Source: Lycorma delicatula
Taxonomy: Eukaryota > Arthropoda > Insecta > Hemiptera > Fulgoridae
Direction of reading: 5' to 3'
Length of the DNA stretch: 64,000 nt
NCBI RefSeq assembly: GCF_047948215.1
Contig: NC_134457.1
Location: forward strand, 14,420,626-14,484,625
Part shown: piece by piece, positions 26,202 to 38,385 of the stretch
How positions within the stretch are numbered: position 1 is the stretch's first letter
Layout: each line of letters opens with the position of its first letter
Program-made: the position numbers and the translations under genes
The notes under the pieces: generated by a model
What the model was told of the DNA's origin: nothing
What the model saw: only the letters and a program-made list of their open reading frames with translations
The model's database searches: none

Positions 26202-28027
26202 GATTAGATTTTATGCAAACAGGAGACCCAGCTTTACTCATTAGGCATTTCAACTGGATGCCTGGAATTATTAAACAAATGTTATAATGCAAAGAACAAA
26301 GTCTTAATATCTGATATTCATTCACACACTCCATAACAGGTAATTCAAATTTGATTGAACTTTATAAACTGCAAACTAATCTGAAGATTAGAATATTTTC
26401 ATGAATTTAAAGGCCAAAAAGAAGTTAAAATTTAACATATGTCCATTTGAAGAATAGGTTCTTCAGTAACATATTACTTTAACATGATATCTGAGTAATA
26501 ATCATTTAGAATCCTGTTCATTACAACCTATTAAATAATTTGATGATTTGTAACATAAAATAAAAAAAACTCATTCAGTATGGAAAGATCGTATTTATGA
26601 TAACAAAATAAAATTTAATAAATTCATGTCTTTTCCATTTTATTTTAAAAATAGGAGAAAAATTTTTTTTAAGCCTTTATCATTTTGTAATTTACAAAGA
26701 ACTTAATAAATTTAATAGTTTTTTGATAGTGTAACATGAAATATCTTAAAATTACTTAACATTTTTTCAAGATTTTTAAAAAGATACTTGTAAATGTTGC
26801 AAAAGTTCTTGTATCTACAAGAATCTTTTGCCTTAAAATATGTTACAACAGTAAATTTTGTTGACATCTAACAACATAAATTAAATTACTTTTGAAAGAC
26901 CATCATATACTGAGAAAAAACAAATTATTACATTTTGTATGTTTACAGTGGGTAAAAAAAATTAAAAATTATTTAATTATAGATGATGTATTTTTCACTA
27001 ATTATAGTCAGTTCATACCAGTAAACATGGCACGAAACATAGGAGATATTTAATAATGGGACAGTGTTTTTCTAATATGGAAATAGTATAAGATGGTGGT
27101 TGGTATTGAAGGAAAATAAATATTGTCTTGGTGTGTGTTTGTTCGTTATATTAATGTCTTTATAAATATAAAACACTGCATATTTCATACATGAAAGTGT
27201 ACTTCTATGAATAAAAGATGTGTTTTATAAAAAAATAAATTAGATTCATGTAACATTTTCATAATATTCCCATAGTTGACTTAAATTTTTAAATAACTGA
27301 AGATTGTTTAGCTGTTCATAAATACTTAATAGCATTCACTGTTATAAACAAATAAGTAGAAAATTAAAAACAAAAAAAATAAATTCAATGAAAAATAAAA
27401 CTAATAAGTTTTAACATAATTATTTTTTTTTTTTTAATTCATTTTGCATAAAAAACAAATTAAAAAATGCACTACAAAAAAGATACTTTTCAATTCTTGT
27501 ATTAAATTTTGACTTTTTTTAACTTGTACCTAATTAAAAGAAGAATGATCAACCAATTTTCATCTAATTTTCACATGTACAACATCAGTTATATTGCTAT
27601 CTAAATTTCAGTGAAATTGATGTAATAGTTTTGGAGCTAAGGGGTGGGAGGGATACACAGTTTCTAGATCAGATGAGCACTCTAGCAGCACAAGATGGAT
27701 TTGGAAAGGAATGAATGAGTGTGAGAGGGAAAGAGTCAATGAACCTGAAAACTTGATTTTTATATTAACAGTTATTTTATAACACTGCTTTAGTAAGATC
27801 TTAATGGTACATAAACAGTTAAAGAATGTTCTATGTGTTCTTATGCTTTTTTTGTAGACTGTGCTACCTTGAGATATTACCATGGTAATCTTGATAATCA
27901 CCTTCATATCTACCAACAGTGGCTGGTGTCTTTCCACTGCCGTTACAGTCACTCACAAATGTCAATCATCATTTTAAAATAGTAAAAGTATCTATAGCAC
28001 ATATTATTAGTAATTATGACATATATA
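26202..28027. other. AT-rich intron DNA, nothing recognised
   Basis: No repeat family or conserved frame recognised. The minus-strand frame at 27608-27952 is unsupported. Confidence 0.5.
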
Positions 28028-29894
28028 CTGGATGATATTTAAGTATAGAAACAGCTTTACAATGTCCATCAGAGAGGTATTTGGAGGCAAAAAGAAATGG
28101 GGTTCTTCATAGTTAAAATTAAAAGAAATTTTCATTGTGGTGGGTTTTTAATATTTGTCTGCCATACTGAATCAAACTTAATTTTTTAAAGTAGGAAGGT
28201 GGACATGACCAGTGATTTTGATTAAAACCTTTACAAGAAAAACCATGGTGAAACATTTTTCTGTTAATGGCTTCATTATAGAGTCATTCAAATCTGCAAT
28301 GAGAGAAAAATCATGTTAACAATAAATTGAGGTAATACACACTGCATGATCAATTTTATTACATTTTACATTCGTAATGCATATAATACCAAACAGTGTT
28401 ATAAAATTGATAATAATAAACGATGACTAATAATTAACACAAATTAAACAAATTTCGTTTTTGACCAACAATTCCCACCCAAATGTTCACTTTCTGTTGT
28501 TACTGTATATAAGCTTCCAACATCCATTTGGGATTTTTATCGCTCCAATATAGACAGTTTTGTTTATTCACATGGCCATTTAACATAGAGGTTGCTTCTT
28601 TAGTAAATATTATTGAATTAGAAAAATTTGCATCTATGACTAATTTTTCCATTATAATATCACAATCTTGAACTTGGTAGTCAAAATCATCTTCTGAAAG
28701 TTCTTGCACCAGGTGTATCTTATAAGGTTGAAAGTTATTTGTTTTAATCATTTTTTGAACTGAAAAATAACTGATGTCATGTTGGATAACAGCTTTTTGA
28801 ATCGATCATTGAGGGTCTTCAACAAAGGTCTGCAATACATCTAATGACTTTCAATCAGTTGTGACAGTTCTTGGTCTACCGGTGTGAGGACCTTTTTTTA
28901 CACTTCTGGTTTTTTCAAATTGCTGTACTGTCTTGATCAGAGTCGATTTACTTATCGGTTCTCTGTTTGGAAATCTATTATTAAATAAATCACAAACCTT
29001 TTGTAAATGCTGAACTCTGTCACCATACCCATGCATCATCAGCAGAGTTATTCTTTTGGTTTCACTTAAACAAGGTATTGTTATTTCAAGATTAAATATT
29101 TAATAAAACTAAATAAATGAACAAGGAAACTAATAATAAAACATTCACCAAAAATAGATTTGAAGCGCTAGGCCTACAACTTAATTTTTTCTAGCATCAG
29201 ATTTTACCATTACCATTTTACCATGCTTAAGTAAAAAGGTGAAATGACGAGTTAATAAGTTGCATTGTTTCAATGTAATACAAACTGCAATATTATAAAT
29301 TAACAGTTGATTTACTCAATTAAATTTGTAATACATTTTTTAAGTAAACATTTCCAGCCAATTTGTTTCATGATAATTAACAAATATCAGCTGATATTAA
29401 CAGTGGAAGTTAATTTTTATTTAGAATATAATGTCAGTTGATATAGCCATTTAATTTGTTGTTGTGTTGTTAATTATTAGTTATCGTTAATTATTATAAA
29501 TATTATAGCACTTTGTTTGTTATTGTATACATTATGAATACAAAATGCTGTGTGTTTTACTTCATTTTATTGTTAACACGATTTTTCTGTCATTTCAACT
29601 TTGATACTTAAAATGAAGGCGTTAACAGAAAAATGGGTTTCACCATTGTTTTTCTTTTTGTAAAATTTTAAATTGAAATTATGTGTCATATATCCACCTT
29701 TTTATTTTAAAAAATTAAGTCTGATTCAATATGGCAGATGCAAGATGGTAGACAAAAATTAAAAACTCACTATAATACAGATTTTTTTTTAACTATGTAG
29801 AAACCCATTTCTTTCTGCCTCCAGATATAAATTCATATTTATTTCTGCCTCAGATATGCAGTGTAAAGCTGTTTCCATATTTAAATATCACCGG
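28028..29894 (-). mobile_element. Tc1/mariner-type element with ~400-bp terminal inverted repeats
   Basis: The left arm (28028 to about 28460) matches the complement of the right arm (about 29450-29894) over some 400 bp with scattered changes. Shared blocks include GATATTTAA, AAACAGCTTTACA, AACTTAATTTTTTAAA and ATGGTGAAAC. TA lies at both junctions. Between the arms are minus-strand transposase fragments. Residues encoded at 28851-29039 form a helix-turn-helix region (MMHGYGDRVQHLQKV, GRPRTVTTD). The 28500-28751 piece matches the start of the DDE domain, but the first catalytic Asp is replaced (IIFTKEAT). The later catalytic part is missing, so the copy is inactive. A lone arm of the same family sits at 56775-57150. 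Confidence 0.8.
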
Positions 29895-30040
29895 TATAAT
29901 GTGTGTAACTATTAATATATATTAGTTTAAATCTCATATCAGCATATTTACTAATTATTGGAACATTCAATCTGATCTGGGACATTTTCTTACTTGCTTT
30001 GAAAAATTCATGTCTTCTATTAACACCAAAATATAAATTT

Positions 30041-30466
30041 GGTACTTACGTATTAATGCCACCGTAGCTACAGCTTTATTTAAAAACAAAGTAGTCAATT
30101 GGATTTCGGTGGAAATCCGATTCAAAACAGTCTCTTTATTTATTTTAATATTTGGTTATTTTTATTTATTTTATAAATATAATTTAACCAAACTTAACCT
30201 ACGCTCGCTTTGCTCGCTAACCTTGACTAATTAACACTGTACTTTTTTGAGTATTTATTTAAAAATTCAGTAATTATTGCAATTAATTATTATTTAAATA
30301 GCAATTTAAGTCAAGGTTAGCGTGCGAAGCGAGCGTAGGTTAAGTTTGGTTAAATTATATTTATAATATAAATAACCATTTCTTAAAATTAATAAAGAGA
30401 CTCAATAAAATAAATACTCAATTTTAAATAAAGCTGTAGCTGCAGTGGTGTTAATATGTAAGTACC
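30041..30466. mobile_element. Foldback MITE with 8-bp target-site duplication
   Basis: The two arms (about 30041-30230 and 30308-30466) are inverted repeats beginning GGTACTTAC.TATTAA and containing TTAACCTACGCTCGCTT near the centre. The direct repeat ATAAATTT flanks it exactly at 30033-30040 and 30467-30474. It has no coding capacity. An 8-bp duplication suggests hAT-type mobilisation, but the termini are not a hAT end I recognise. It lies in the receptor intron. Confidence 0.85.
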
Positions 30467-30768
30467 ATAAATTTTATATGAACAAATGGAATGAAAACAA
30501 ACTTTGGCAGTGAACAGTTACAAATGCAAATACTAAGCAGTAATTTCAGTCAACCTTCTTCTTCACCCATCAAATCTCATGCTATCTCTCCAATCATTGT
30601 CTACAGGTCAGACTAGACATTTTATTAATTTTTATATATTCCTATACTTTTTGATATAAAGATCGGATACTCTGAATTGTAAAAAAAGAATCATATTAAG
30701 AGTAGTTTGTTGAAAAAAATGGTTTTTCTAGTTATGAATAATGAATTTCAGTGTTAAGGTAACCTTAC

Positions 30769-31215
30769 CTTTGATGGAACATCATGCTGAACTGAAGCAA
30801 CAATTATGACTTCTTTTGGTCGTCCCAATATAGGCATAGGAAGAGGAATATCACCATTGGCTGCAGCAGCAACTAGTGAAGCCGCATATAATTTATGGCC
30901 AACTGCGTGATGACAAGCTGCTACAGTCAATCCTGGCACTAAATAAACTACAATTACTTGACATAAAGTAAATGAAACTCTCATTGTATAAGAAGGCCAT
31001 ATCTCTTCACAATGTTGGTTAGAACTAACCAGTGATCGAGAATATAATAATGGACTGTACGCTAGTAATGCTAAAAACCAGACGATCATGTTCATATAGA
31101 TGTGAAGACTGCGGTTTTGTCGTAACTGTGACAACAGATGTGGATGTTCAATGGAAGCATATCTATCTAGCGATAGCATCATAAGAGAAAGAGTGCTTGC
31201 AGCCACTGGCACACC
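30769..31215 (-). CDS. Class A GPCR, internal exon (TM3 to start of third intracellular loop)
   Basis: The exon starts after the acceptor TTTGTTGCAG (intron end at 31216) and stops at AAG before the GTAAGG donor at 30768; both edges are phase 0. It encodes 149 residues. The end of TM3 has the LSLDRYASIEHP signature (DRY at 17-19), where the G protein binds. TM4 is about 38-58. The second extracellular loop has NQHCEEIWP, whose Cys should pair with TM3. TM5 is about 80-102. An Ala-rich segment then begins the third loop. The in-frame codons to the right of 31215 are intron, not a start. The exon(s) for the N-terminus and TM1-TM2 were not found. Neuropeptide-receptor-like, ligand unknown; I decline a gene symbol. 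Confidence 0.9.
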
Positions 31216-33237
31216 CTGCAACAAATTCATCATCATTATATTATTTAATTAATGTAAATTATTAACATTAAACTTATACCTGTGTATGTTATATTAAGAG
31301 CAATTTATCATAGCGATTTTTTTATATTATAATCAGGAAACAAACAACATAAAATATAATCAAACAGTGTAAAAGACAAAAAAAGATACACTTGCCATTA
31401 TGCATGAATTATAATCAATGAGTTATAAAATCAAGAAACGATTAATTGATAGCATAATCTTACTATTTAAGTAAATTTTCTACAATTATATTACTAATCA
31501 AATACTAATATTTATGTAATATTAAATGTTTCTTTTGATTCAGTAAGAAAAGGGTTAATTAACTGCGAAAAGTTTTACAGCTTACTTCTAACAGGGTGAA
31601 GTACATGATTGTCACTCATACAGGCTACTCGAGTCTAAAGACATTAACTGTAAAAATTGTTGCTGGAAAAAGTTTTTGAGGAGTACTTTTGTAGACAAAT
31701 AGTATACTACTATTTATGTACTACTATAGGTAACAAGTAGTATACTACTTAAACTCAAACATTACATTGGGGAAAATTTACTACCAAAAACTATAATATG
31801 TATAGTAAAAACTATGTTTGACAATACAAAACAATATTGACAATACAACAACAATATTGATTATACTAATACAATATTGATTTTATTACACAATATTGAT
31901 TTGATTCATTTTTCAAATGATACTATTACTCTCAGAATTAACAACATGGCAGTTGATGTAGAGTCATATTTAATTTAAAGAGTTAAAAATAGACTATTAT
32001 GCGTTACAAATAGAAGACTACTCATGTTATTGATGTACAGTTAATGTGATGTGAAATGCATGTGCATCATAACAATATGCTTCATGATGTTCTGTTTTGT
32101 GGAACTTTGTTTACCTAATTAAGTGGGGAAAAAAATATTCACATTCTCAATGATTAAAAATAATACAAAAGACACAAAAGAAACCAGTGGAAAAATAGTG
32201 AGCTTTTATTCAGATGCAGGTCATGCCCTTACCATCAGGCATAGTGGAGTTGTTAAGGTCAAGAAAAAAAAATGTATCTCTGATGTGATTTGATATAATG
32301 TTTTTCAAACATAAGGAAGTATTGCCATCAAAAAGAATGTCATCAGAATTTAAAACTATGCTAGACAATGCTGTAAAGCAAATTTATTTTATTAAGGCTC
32401 AAATCATAAAATAACAGTTTGTTTTCATTATATTCTGAGATGAAATGGCCAGTGAATACACACAACTTTTACTTCATTCTGAAGTTAGCTGACTCTCCAG
32501 GGATAAATTATTAACAAGGTTATTTCATTAAAGATATAAAGTTTTATTACTTGTAAATGAACATATTCTGATTTTATAATGCTCTTGGTTAACAAAGTAT
32601 GGTTATCAGATATTTTTCAAAATTAAATTTACTAAATCTCTCCGTTCAGGGAAATTCTTTAACTGTTCTTTATATCTATATAAAAAAAAGGTGTTGTAAA
32701 AACTCATCATATGAGTAATTTATGGAAAACAAATTGTATCTTTTCAAAAAATAGGATTTTTTTTAGTAGATAAAGATATTTTTGTTGATTCTGACTTTTT
32801 GAGTGGTTCGTGTAACACTTCAAAACTCTATACAGATTATTTAAATATGAAAATAACTTTTATAAAAATTTTTATGAGTTAATATCTATTTCAGGCTAAC
32901 AATCATAAGAATGGCCTTTTGTTATTGAAAAAAGAACAGTTAATTTAACTTTCAAGTGACATTGGGCTTAAAATGCAATTCTGTAATATCAGTTTGACTA
33001 CTCTGGATCACAACTGCAGTGAGAAGTGAATTATCTGAAGCAATACTGGAAATCATCATACAGTTTTCTACAACTTATCTTTGTGAGAAAGAACATTTAT
33101 CATTCCTTCAAATAAAAATAAAATATAGAAATAATTTCAGTATGTGTGACAATCTTCAACAAAGTTGTGTAGTATTGAGCTAGATATCCAGGTACTCTAT
33201 AAAGGCCAAGAAGCTAAATCATTTCATTAGAAGTAAG
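31216..33237. other. AT-rich DNA, probably upstream intron of the receptor gene
   Basis: It begins with the intron preceding the TM3-TM5 exon. No exon encoding TM1 or TM2 is visible and no repeat was recognised. Confidence 0.45.
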
Positions 33238-33239
33238 TA

Positions 33240-34397
33240 CAAGGGTGGTTTGGAAAGTAACCTTCGTTTGGCTATAAATAAAAAAACCTGAATAGATAAA
33301 AATATTTTGTTATATACAACTTAAAACTACAGCTTTTAATTATTTTTCAACATAGTTGCCATTTAAATTTAATCATTTGTTATAACAAAATTAAATTTAA
33401 ATGTGTTTTACTTATTTACAAATACCTTCTTCATAAAATAAAATTCAGCCGCCTGGGTATGTAGCCAACCTTTTTACGGAATTTTGAAGTTCGTCATCAT
33501 CATCAACTGCTACGACGCGAGCCCTTTTCTTCATGTGAGTGAAGACATGAAAATCACTTGGTGCCAAATATGAGCTGTAAGGATGATGATCGAAAATGTC
33601 CCATTAGAATTGATTCAGAAGTTCTTAAGTTCTTCGAGTACTCTGAGGATGAGCATTGTCAAGCAAAATAATAACACGGGAGGAAAGCATACCTCAACGT
33701 TTGTTCTGAATGGCTTGCCAAAGTTTCACAGTAGACTGCTGAAGTAATCGTCATATCATGTTTCATATAAACTTCCTTGGAATCCCAAAAAGCTGTAGCC
33801 ATAACCTTCCTCGCTGATAAAGTTTGGCAGGCTTTCTTTGGCTTGCATGGAGAAATGGTATGGCCCCAGGTCATCGACAGTTGTTTCATTTTGGCGTTCA
33901 TGTAGGCCACCCAAGTTTCATCCCGTCACAATTCTCTTCAAAAAACTTTCTCCTTCTGCATCATTGCGCGAAAGGAAGTCTAAGGTAGAGCCCATTCATT
34001 TGGTTCGATGGATCTCTGTGAGCATTTTTTGAACCCATTGAGCACAGAACTTCAGGTAGTTTAATTTATCGGTGACAATCTTGTACAAAACCGTACAAGA
34101 AATTTGCATGAATTGTTTGGAATGGTGAATTTTTAATTTTCATGCACTTTTTGTCAATCTCACTGACCCAGATCATCACTCGCAACAGAAGGCCTATCAC
34201 TCTTCTCTTCTTCATCGATGCTTGTCCTTCCATTTTCAAAAAATCAGACCCATTACCGCACTACACCGTCACTCATAACATTTGCGCCATACAGAATACA
34301 CAACTGACTATGAGAGTACGCCGATGAGTTAATGGCAGCGCCACTAACACTACTACTAGCGGTATGCTATAATGCAGGTTACTTTCTGAACTGCCCT
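33240..34397 (-). mobile_element. Mariner transposon 3, degenerate
   Basis: The left end (AAGGGTGGTTTGGAAAGTAA) and the complement of the right end (AGGGCAGTTCAGAAAGTAAC) form the terminal inverted repeats. TA adjoins the right end. Minus-strand remnants include PKKACQTLSARKVMATAFWD (about 33760-33840), matching the segment after the first catalytic Asp of mariner transposases. N-terminal pieces lie further right. Stops and frameshifts are numerous, so it is inactive. Confidence 0.85.
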
Positions 34398-34399
34398 AA

Positions 34400-35090
34400 T
34401 TGTATCATATTATTTATTTTTTTAATAATTAAAACTTTGTTCAGTGATAATACTTTTTGTTTATTACTTCCAGTTAAATTAGTTGTATTTGCATTTGTAT
34501 TAAAAATTTACTTTATGATTTATTACATAATAAATGGAACAATATCTCCCAAATGTTAATAATGAGGTAGAAAAACATTGTTCTAACTCATTATAAAAAC
34601 AACACATGTATAGATAAATAATGTAAAGAAAGAAATCTTTCATTCTGATCGGTACACAACAACATTATAGATACAACACATTATATAGGTAGTTAAGGAA
34701 TGGGTAAATTGATAATTCATGGACATAAAAAAGATACTACCCTAACATTTGCCTGAACGGATCAAGGGGAAATTGTGCTAAACCTTCATCAGAACAGCAC
34801 CATAAAAACACACAAAATTGATTATAAAATAAAAAATAAATGTGATTACAATACACATAATTTAAAAAGAAAGAAATATATATATATATACCAAAGAAAT
34901 ATATATATATATATATAAACACATGAAATAATGTTCAGATGAATATATGAAGATACTAAAAAAAAAAATAAATCACAATTTCTATGGCTTTAATGAAAAT
35001 TACTTGAACAATATAATATATATAAGCAAAATATATAATACTGATTCTGGAAAACAAAATCGTATAATTGAATTTTAAATAAAGTAATGG
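34400..35090. other. AT-rich non-coding DNA with TA repeats
   Basis: Short (TA)n tracts occur near 34876-34917. No gene recognised. Confidence 0.55.
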
Positions 35091-35099
35091 AAAAATTTT

Positions 35100-36450
35100 T
35101 CAAATGGTTGAGTAATTTATTAAATTTGCCAATGGAAGCATTGTAGGGCATTATAAGGGCCTTTCTTGTAAACCGAAGTATTGCATTGAATTACATGAAA
35201 AATATTCTGCTGTAGAGTTTAAATGAGTTGGATATTGTTACTTTTTAAGAATAATTGACTAGTAGTATTTTTACCAAGATCTGCCATTCATAAATATAAA
35301 CCAAAGGATAAGTTAACCTTTTTAAATTTCTAAATATTGGTCTACATGATTCATATTAGTGGGAGCTAAAAATGATGGCAGCCCATTTTTGTTTCTTGAA
35401 AACTCGTTAAAATTTTTTGAGGAAGCCTCAAGAGATGGTAGTAATCTTCAGATTTGAATGTATGGAGGCATAATAAATATTTAATAATGATAAGTTTGGT
35501 GTTTTATTAAGACACTTCAAAGAAAAACACAATTTCATTCAATTTTGTTGCAAATGAAATCAATGTTAATGTTAAATGCAATGTTAATGAATTAGTAATG
35601 TTATGTTTATCTGAGAAGAACAATGCAACTTTTTTATCAATACATAAAGTTTGATAATTATCTTTCAGTATAGTTACAATAAATAGTTTGTAACAATAAG
35701 TAATTCAAGATTTTGAGACAGATCATAAATAAACATAAAGAAAAGTAAAAAACTGAGGACAATTTTCCATGGTCACTCCGTATTATACATCTTGAAGTAA
35801 GGATAATTTTACTGTATGTGTGTATTATTATCAAAAGATGAAATTTTAACTACCTGTTCACAATTAACAAAATACGACTAACCAATCACAAGCAGTTTCT
35901 GGCTGATATCGTATTTATTAAATTTTTATCAGTAAAAAATTGGGAACACTAAATCAAAACCTTAACTAAGATTGCATCTGTAATATCTTTATCTAAGCTA
36001 TTTAAATTATTTTCCAAGAACTGAGGAATGGCTTTTTCAGTAGCTAATTATTCCTAAAATCATGCTGATATTTGTCATATATTATGTTTTTCAAAAAATA
36101 TTAAAATTCTATTTTTATAATTCTTTTCAACTACTTTATAAAATACAACCAACAGCAAAATTGGCTATAATTTTGTACATTAAGCGTAGAATTCCTTAAG
36201 GTAAGGAATCACAACAAAAGTCTTAAGGCAACAGTGAAATATTTTGTTGTTGAAAGACTCGTAAATTAAATTTGTAAGAGAGTCAATAATAGCATTTATA
36301 ATTTCTCATAAAAGATTGGTAGGAATTTCATCAATATCCACTGAATGTTTACATTTAAAATACAAGTTTTAATTTCCTTGGTATTAATGAGAAATAAAAA
36401 TACTAATTCATTACAAAATCAAAGTAAATGATTTTAAAATGAATGAATGT
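35100..36450 (-). pseudogene. Jockey/CR1-like LINE fragment
   Basis: The clearest part is 35880-36440 on the minus strand. There, translation in shifting frames gives VDIDEIPTNLL, AIIDSLTNLIYESFNN, KTFVVIPYLKE, KVVEKNYKNRIL and KKPFLSSW-like blocks. These correspond to the first reverse transcriptase motifs of a non-LTR element. Sequence down to about 35100 may be its 3' part but is much weaker. Many stops; no catalytic FADD or YADD box identified. Confidence 0.55.
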
Positions 36451-36499
36451 TATTATTACATGAAATATTGAAGAATTTTTTAGAATTCTTCTACTATAT

Positions 36500-36810
36500 G
36501 AGCAGGGATGAGATAACAGAAGTTGAGTCCTTTTGTATTTTTGAAGAAGTAATCTGATATGTTTTATTTCCATGTTCATTGATTTGTGAAAGTACTATAT
36601 ATTCTGTCCTGGTAATCAGATATATATATATACGTTTCTTACAATTTTTTTTTTCGGTTCTAAAAAGGTCTTTATACGGAAAAATTTGCAAACACTCAGC
36701 ACCATATAAAATAGAAGAATAACTGTTTTGAAATGTCTGAGTTTTGTATTATGCCAAAGTAATTTTTTATTATGTAAATCTAAGGTTAAGTGGAATGCTA
36801 ATGCCATTTT
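36500..36810 (-). pseudogene. Short LINE 3' fragment
   Basis: Minus-strand translation contains LHNKKLLWHNTKLRHFKTVI followed, after a frameshift, by LYGAECLQIF. This block follows the catalytic core in RTE-like reverse transcriptases. It resembles the lineage at 20575-21425 more than copy A. Confidence 0.5.
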
Positions 36811-38383
36811 CTACATTTGCTGTTTTAGCACTTTTTTATCTAGTGTTTGGCGTTATTACTTTTTCGAGATATTTAAATTTTTATACCCTTTTAATTTCCT
36901 TTAAATTTTCCAGAAATTTTAGTGTTTGTATTTTATTTTTTTATCGTTGGAAAACCATTTTATTTTTACATAAAGAAAATTAAAAAAACAAATAAACTGT
37001 TTCTAAAAACAGAACTCAAAAGCCTTTATAGGTCACATATTATTTAGTTGTAAAATTTTAATCAATAAATCATAGTCACCAGCAGGTTAATAACACATAA
37101 ATAATTCCAATACACTCAATGATGAGAGCATGCATAGGTAATATAATCATAGATTATCTGCGAAAAACATAAAAACCACACAGCTTTAACTATTTAAACC
37201 TAAAGAACTGTACAACAAGATAAAATACTTCAATGTGTAATACATATGCATAATGTTTAATTTATTATTATGTAAATAAAAAAAAGTTTTAAATCCTGAT
37301 AATATTAAATAAAATGAAGAGATTAATATTAATCAGGTAGTGTATGGGGAAACTTATTTGAAAATACAATTTTGAAACGTATATAATAAGATTCAGATTA
37401 AGTTCATTTCCATATCATTTAATAATATTTTTTAATAGTGTTTTGTTTCAATAAGATTTTTTTTATTAATAAATTATTGCAACATGCGTAACATTGCTTT
37501 ATCATTATATAAAATTTATTCCTGAGTCTTCAAGTAATAAACATTTTACATTATTCAGTGATATGAAATCATGCAAAATAATAATCTCATCTAGTCTTGT
37601 TCATAGTTTGTTTCCCTGTTTGTTGCCCACAATATATATTTATATATATTACTTTCATAGCATCATACCTCTTCTAGGCTATACTGCAAAAAGGAAAGTA
37701 TGGTAATCAGTAAAAAAAAATTAGATATGGGTTCATTTTTCCATTTCTTGATGTATCATGTTCCAGGAACCCCAAAAACAAAAAAAAAGGGAGGGTAGGT
37801 AATGCTCGTACATATATGTGTTGGCATGTTTAAAGCTTAATAACATTTGACTGGGTAAACCGATCTTTATGGAATTTTGTACGGAGAATCATGTGTATGG
37901 GGCAATTTGTTTATACAATTTTGAGGTCAATATCTCCAGGAGGTGAGGCAGAAAGCTTTTGGGGTCAATCTTTTCAAAATTTTTGAAATAAAACCCCACT
38001 TTATATTAATCTCAGTACATGTGTTCAAGCTTATCTTACCATTTAAAAAAAACATATTACCCTAAAATTCCCTTAAAAACTAAATAACAAAAAAACTATC
38101 TTTTTATTGCATATTTTTTAACTGAAATTTTTTTAATGTTTTCCTACACATAAGAGACCTGTAGTAATAGTACGTGACCCAAAAAAATACTTTAGGAACA
38201 TTAATAGGGGCAGAGGAGCTGATAGCATTTTAAAAATAATCTTTTGAGTTCTTTAAAACTTCTTTTGGTTCATTTTCAAGTATCACTGCTTTTAGAATAA
38301 AAGCAGTTGCTTTTAGAATAAAAGAATAAATAACGAATCCCAGAAACAACTTTGTAGTCAGTTTTTTGACAGAGCCATTAAAA
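36811..38383. other. AT-rich non-coding DNA, no gene seen
   Basis: The segment around 37840-38260 is less AT-rich and reads like an old interspersed repeat, but I could not match it to another place in the window. Confidence 0.45.
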
Positions 38384-38385
38384 TA

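Larger units (their letters stand above)
23535..30768 (-). other. 7.2-kb intron of the receptor gene
   Basis: On the minus strand it starts GTAAGG at 30768 and ends TTTTCAG at 23535, both good splice signals. Joining the flanking exons preserves frame and places the junction inside the third intracellular loop. The intron has absorbed several mobile elements: a Jockey-like LINE remnant, an ATT microsatellite, a Tc1/mariner element with long terminal repeats, and a foldback MITE. Stretches between them are AT-rich with nothing recognised. Confidence 0.8.

Noticed and set aside
26038..26334. 98-codon frame with a poly-Ile run
   Set aside because: Produced by reading through the ATT microsatellite.
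31219..31236. MMMNLL as a start of the receptor
   Set aside because: These codons lie in the intron upstream of a clear CAG acceptor, and a receptor starting inside TM3 would lack TM1-TM2.
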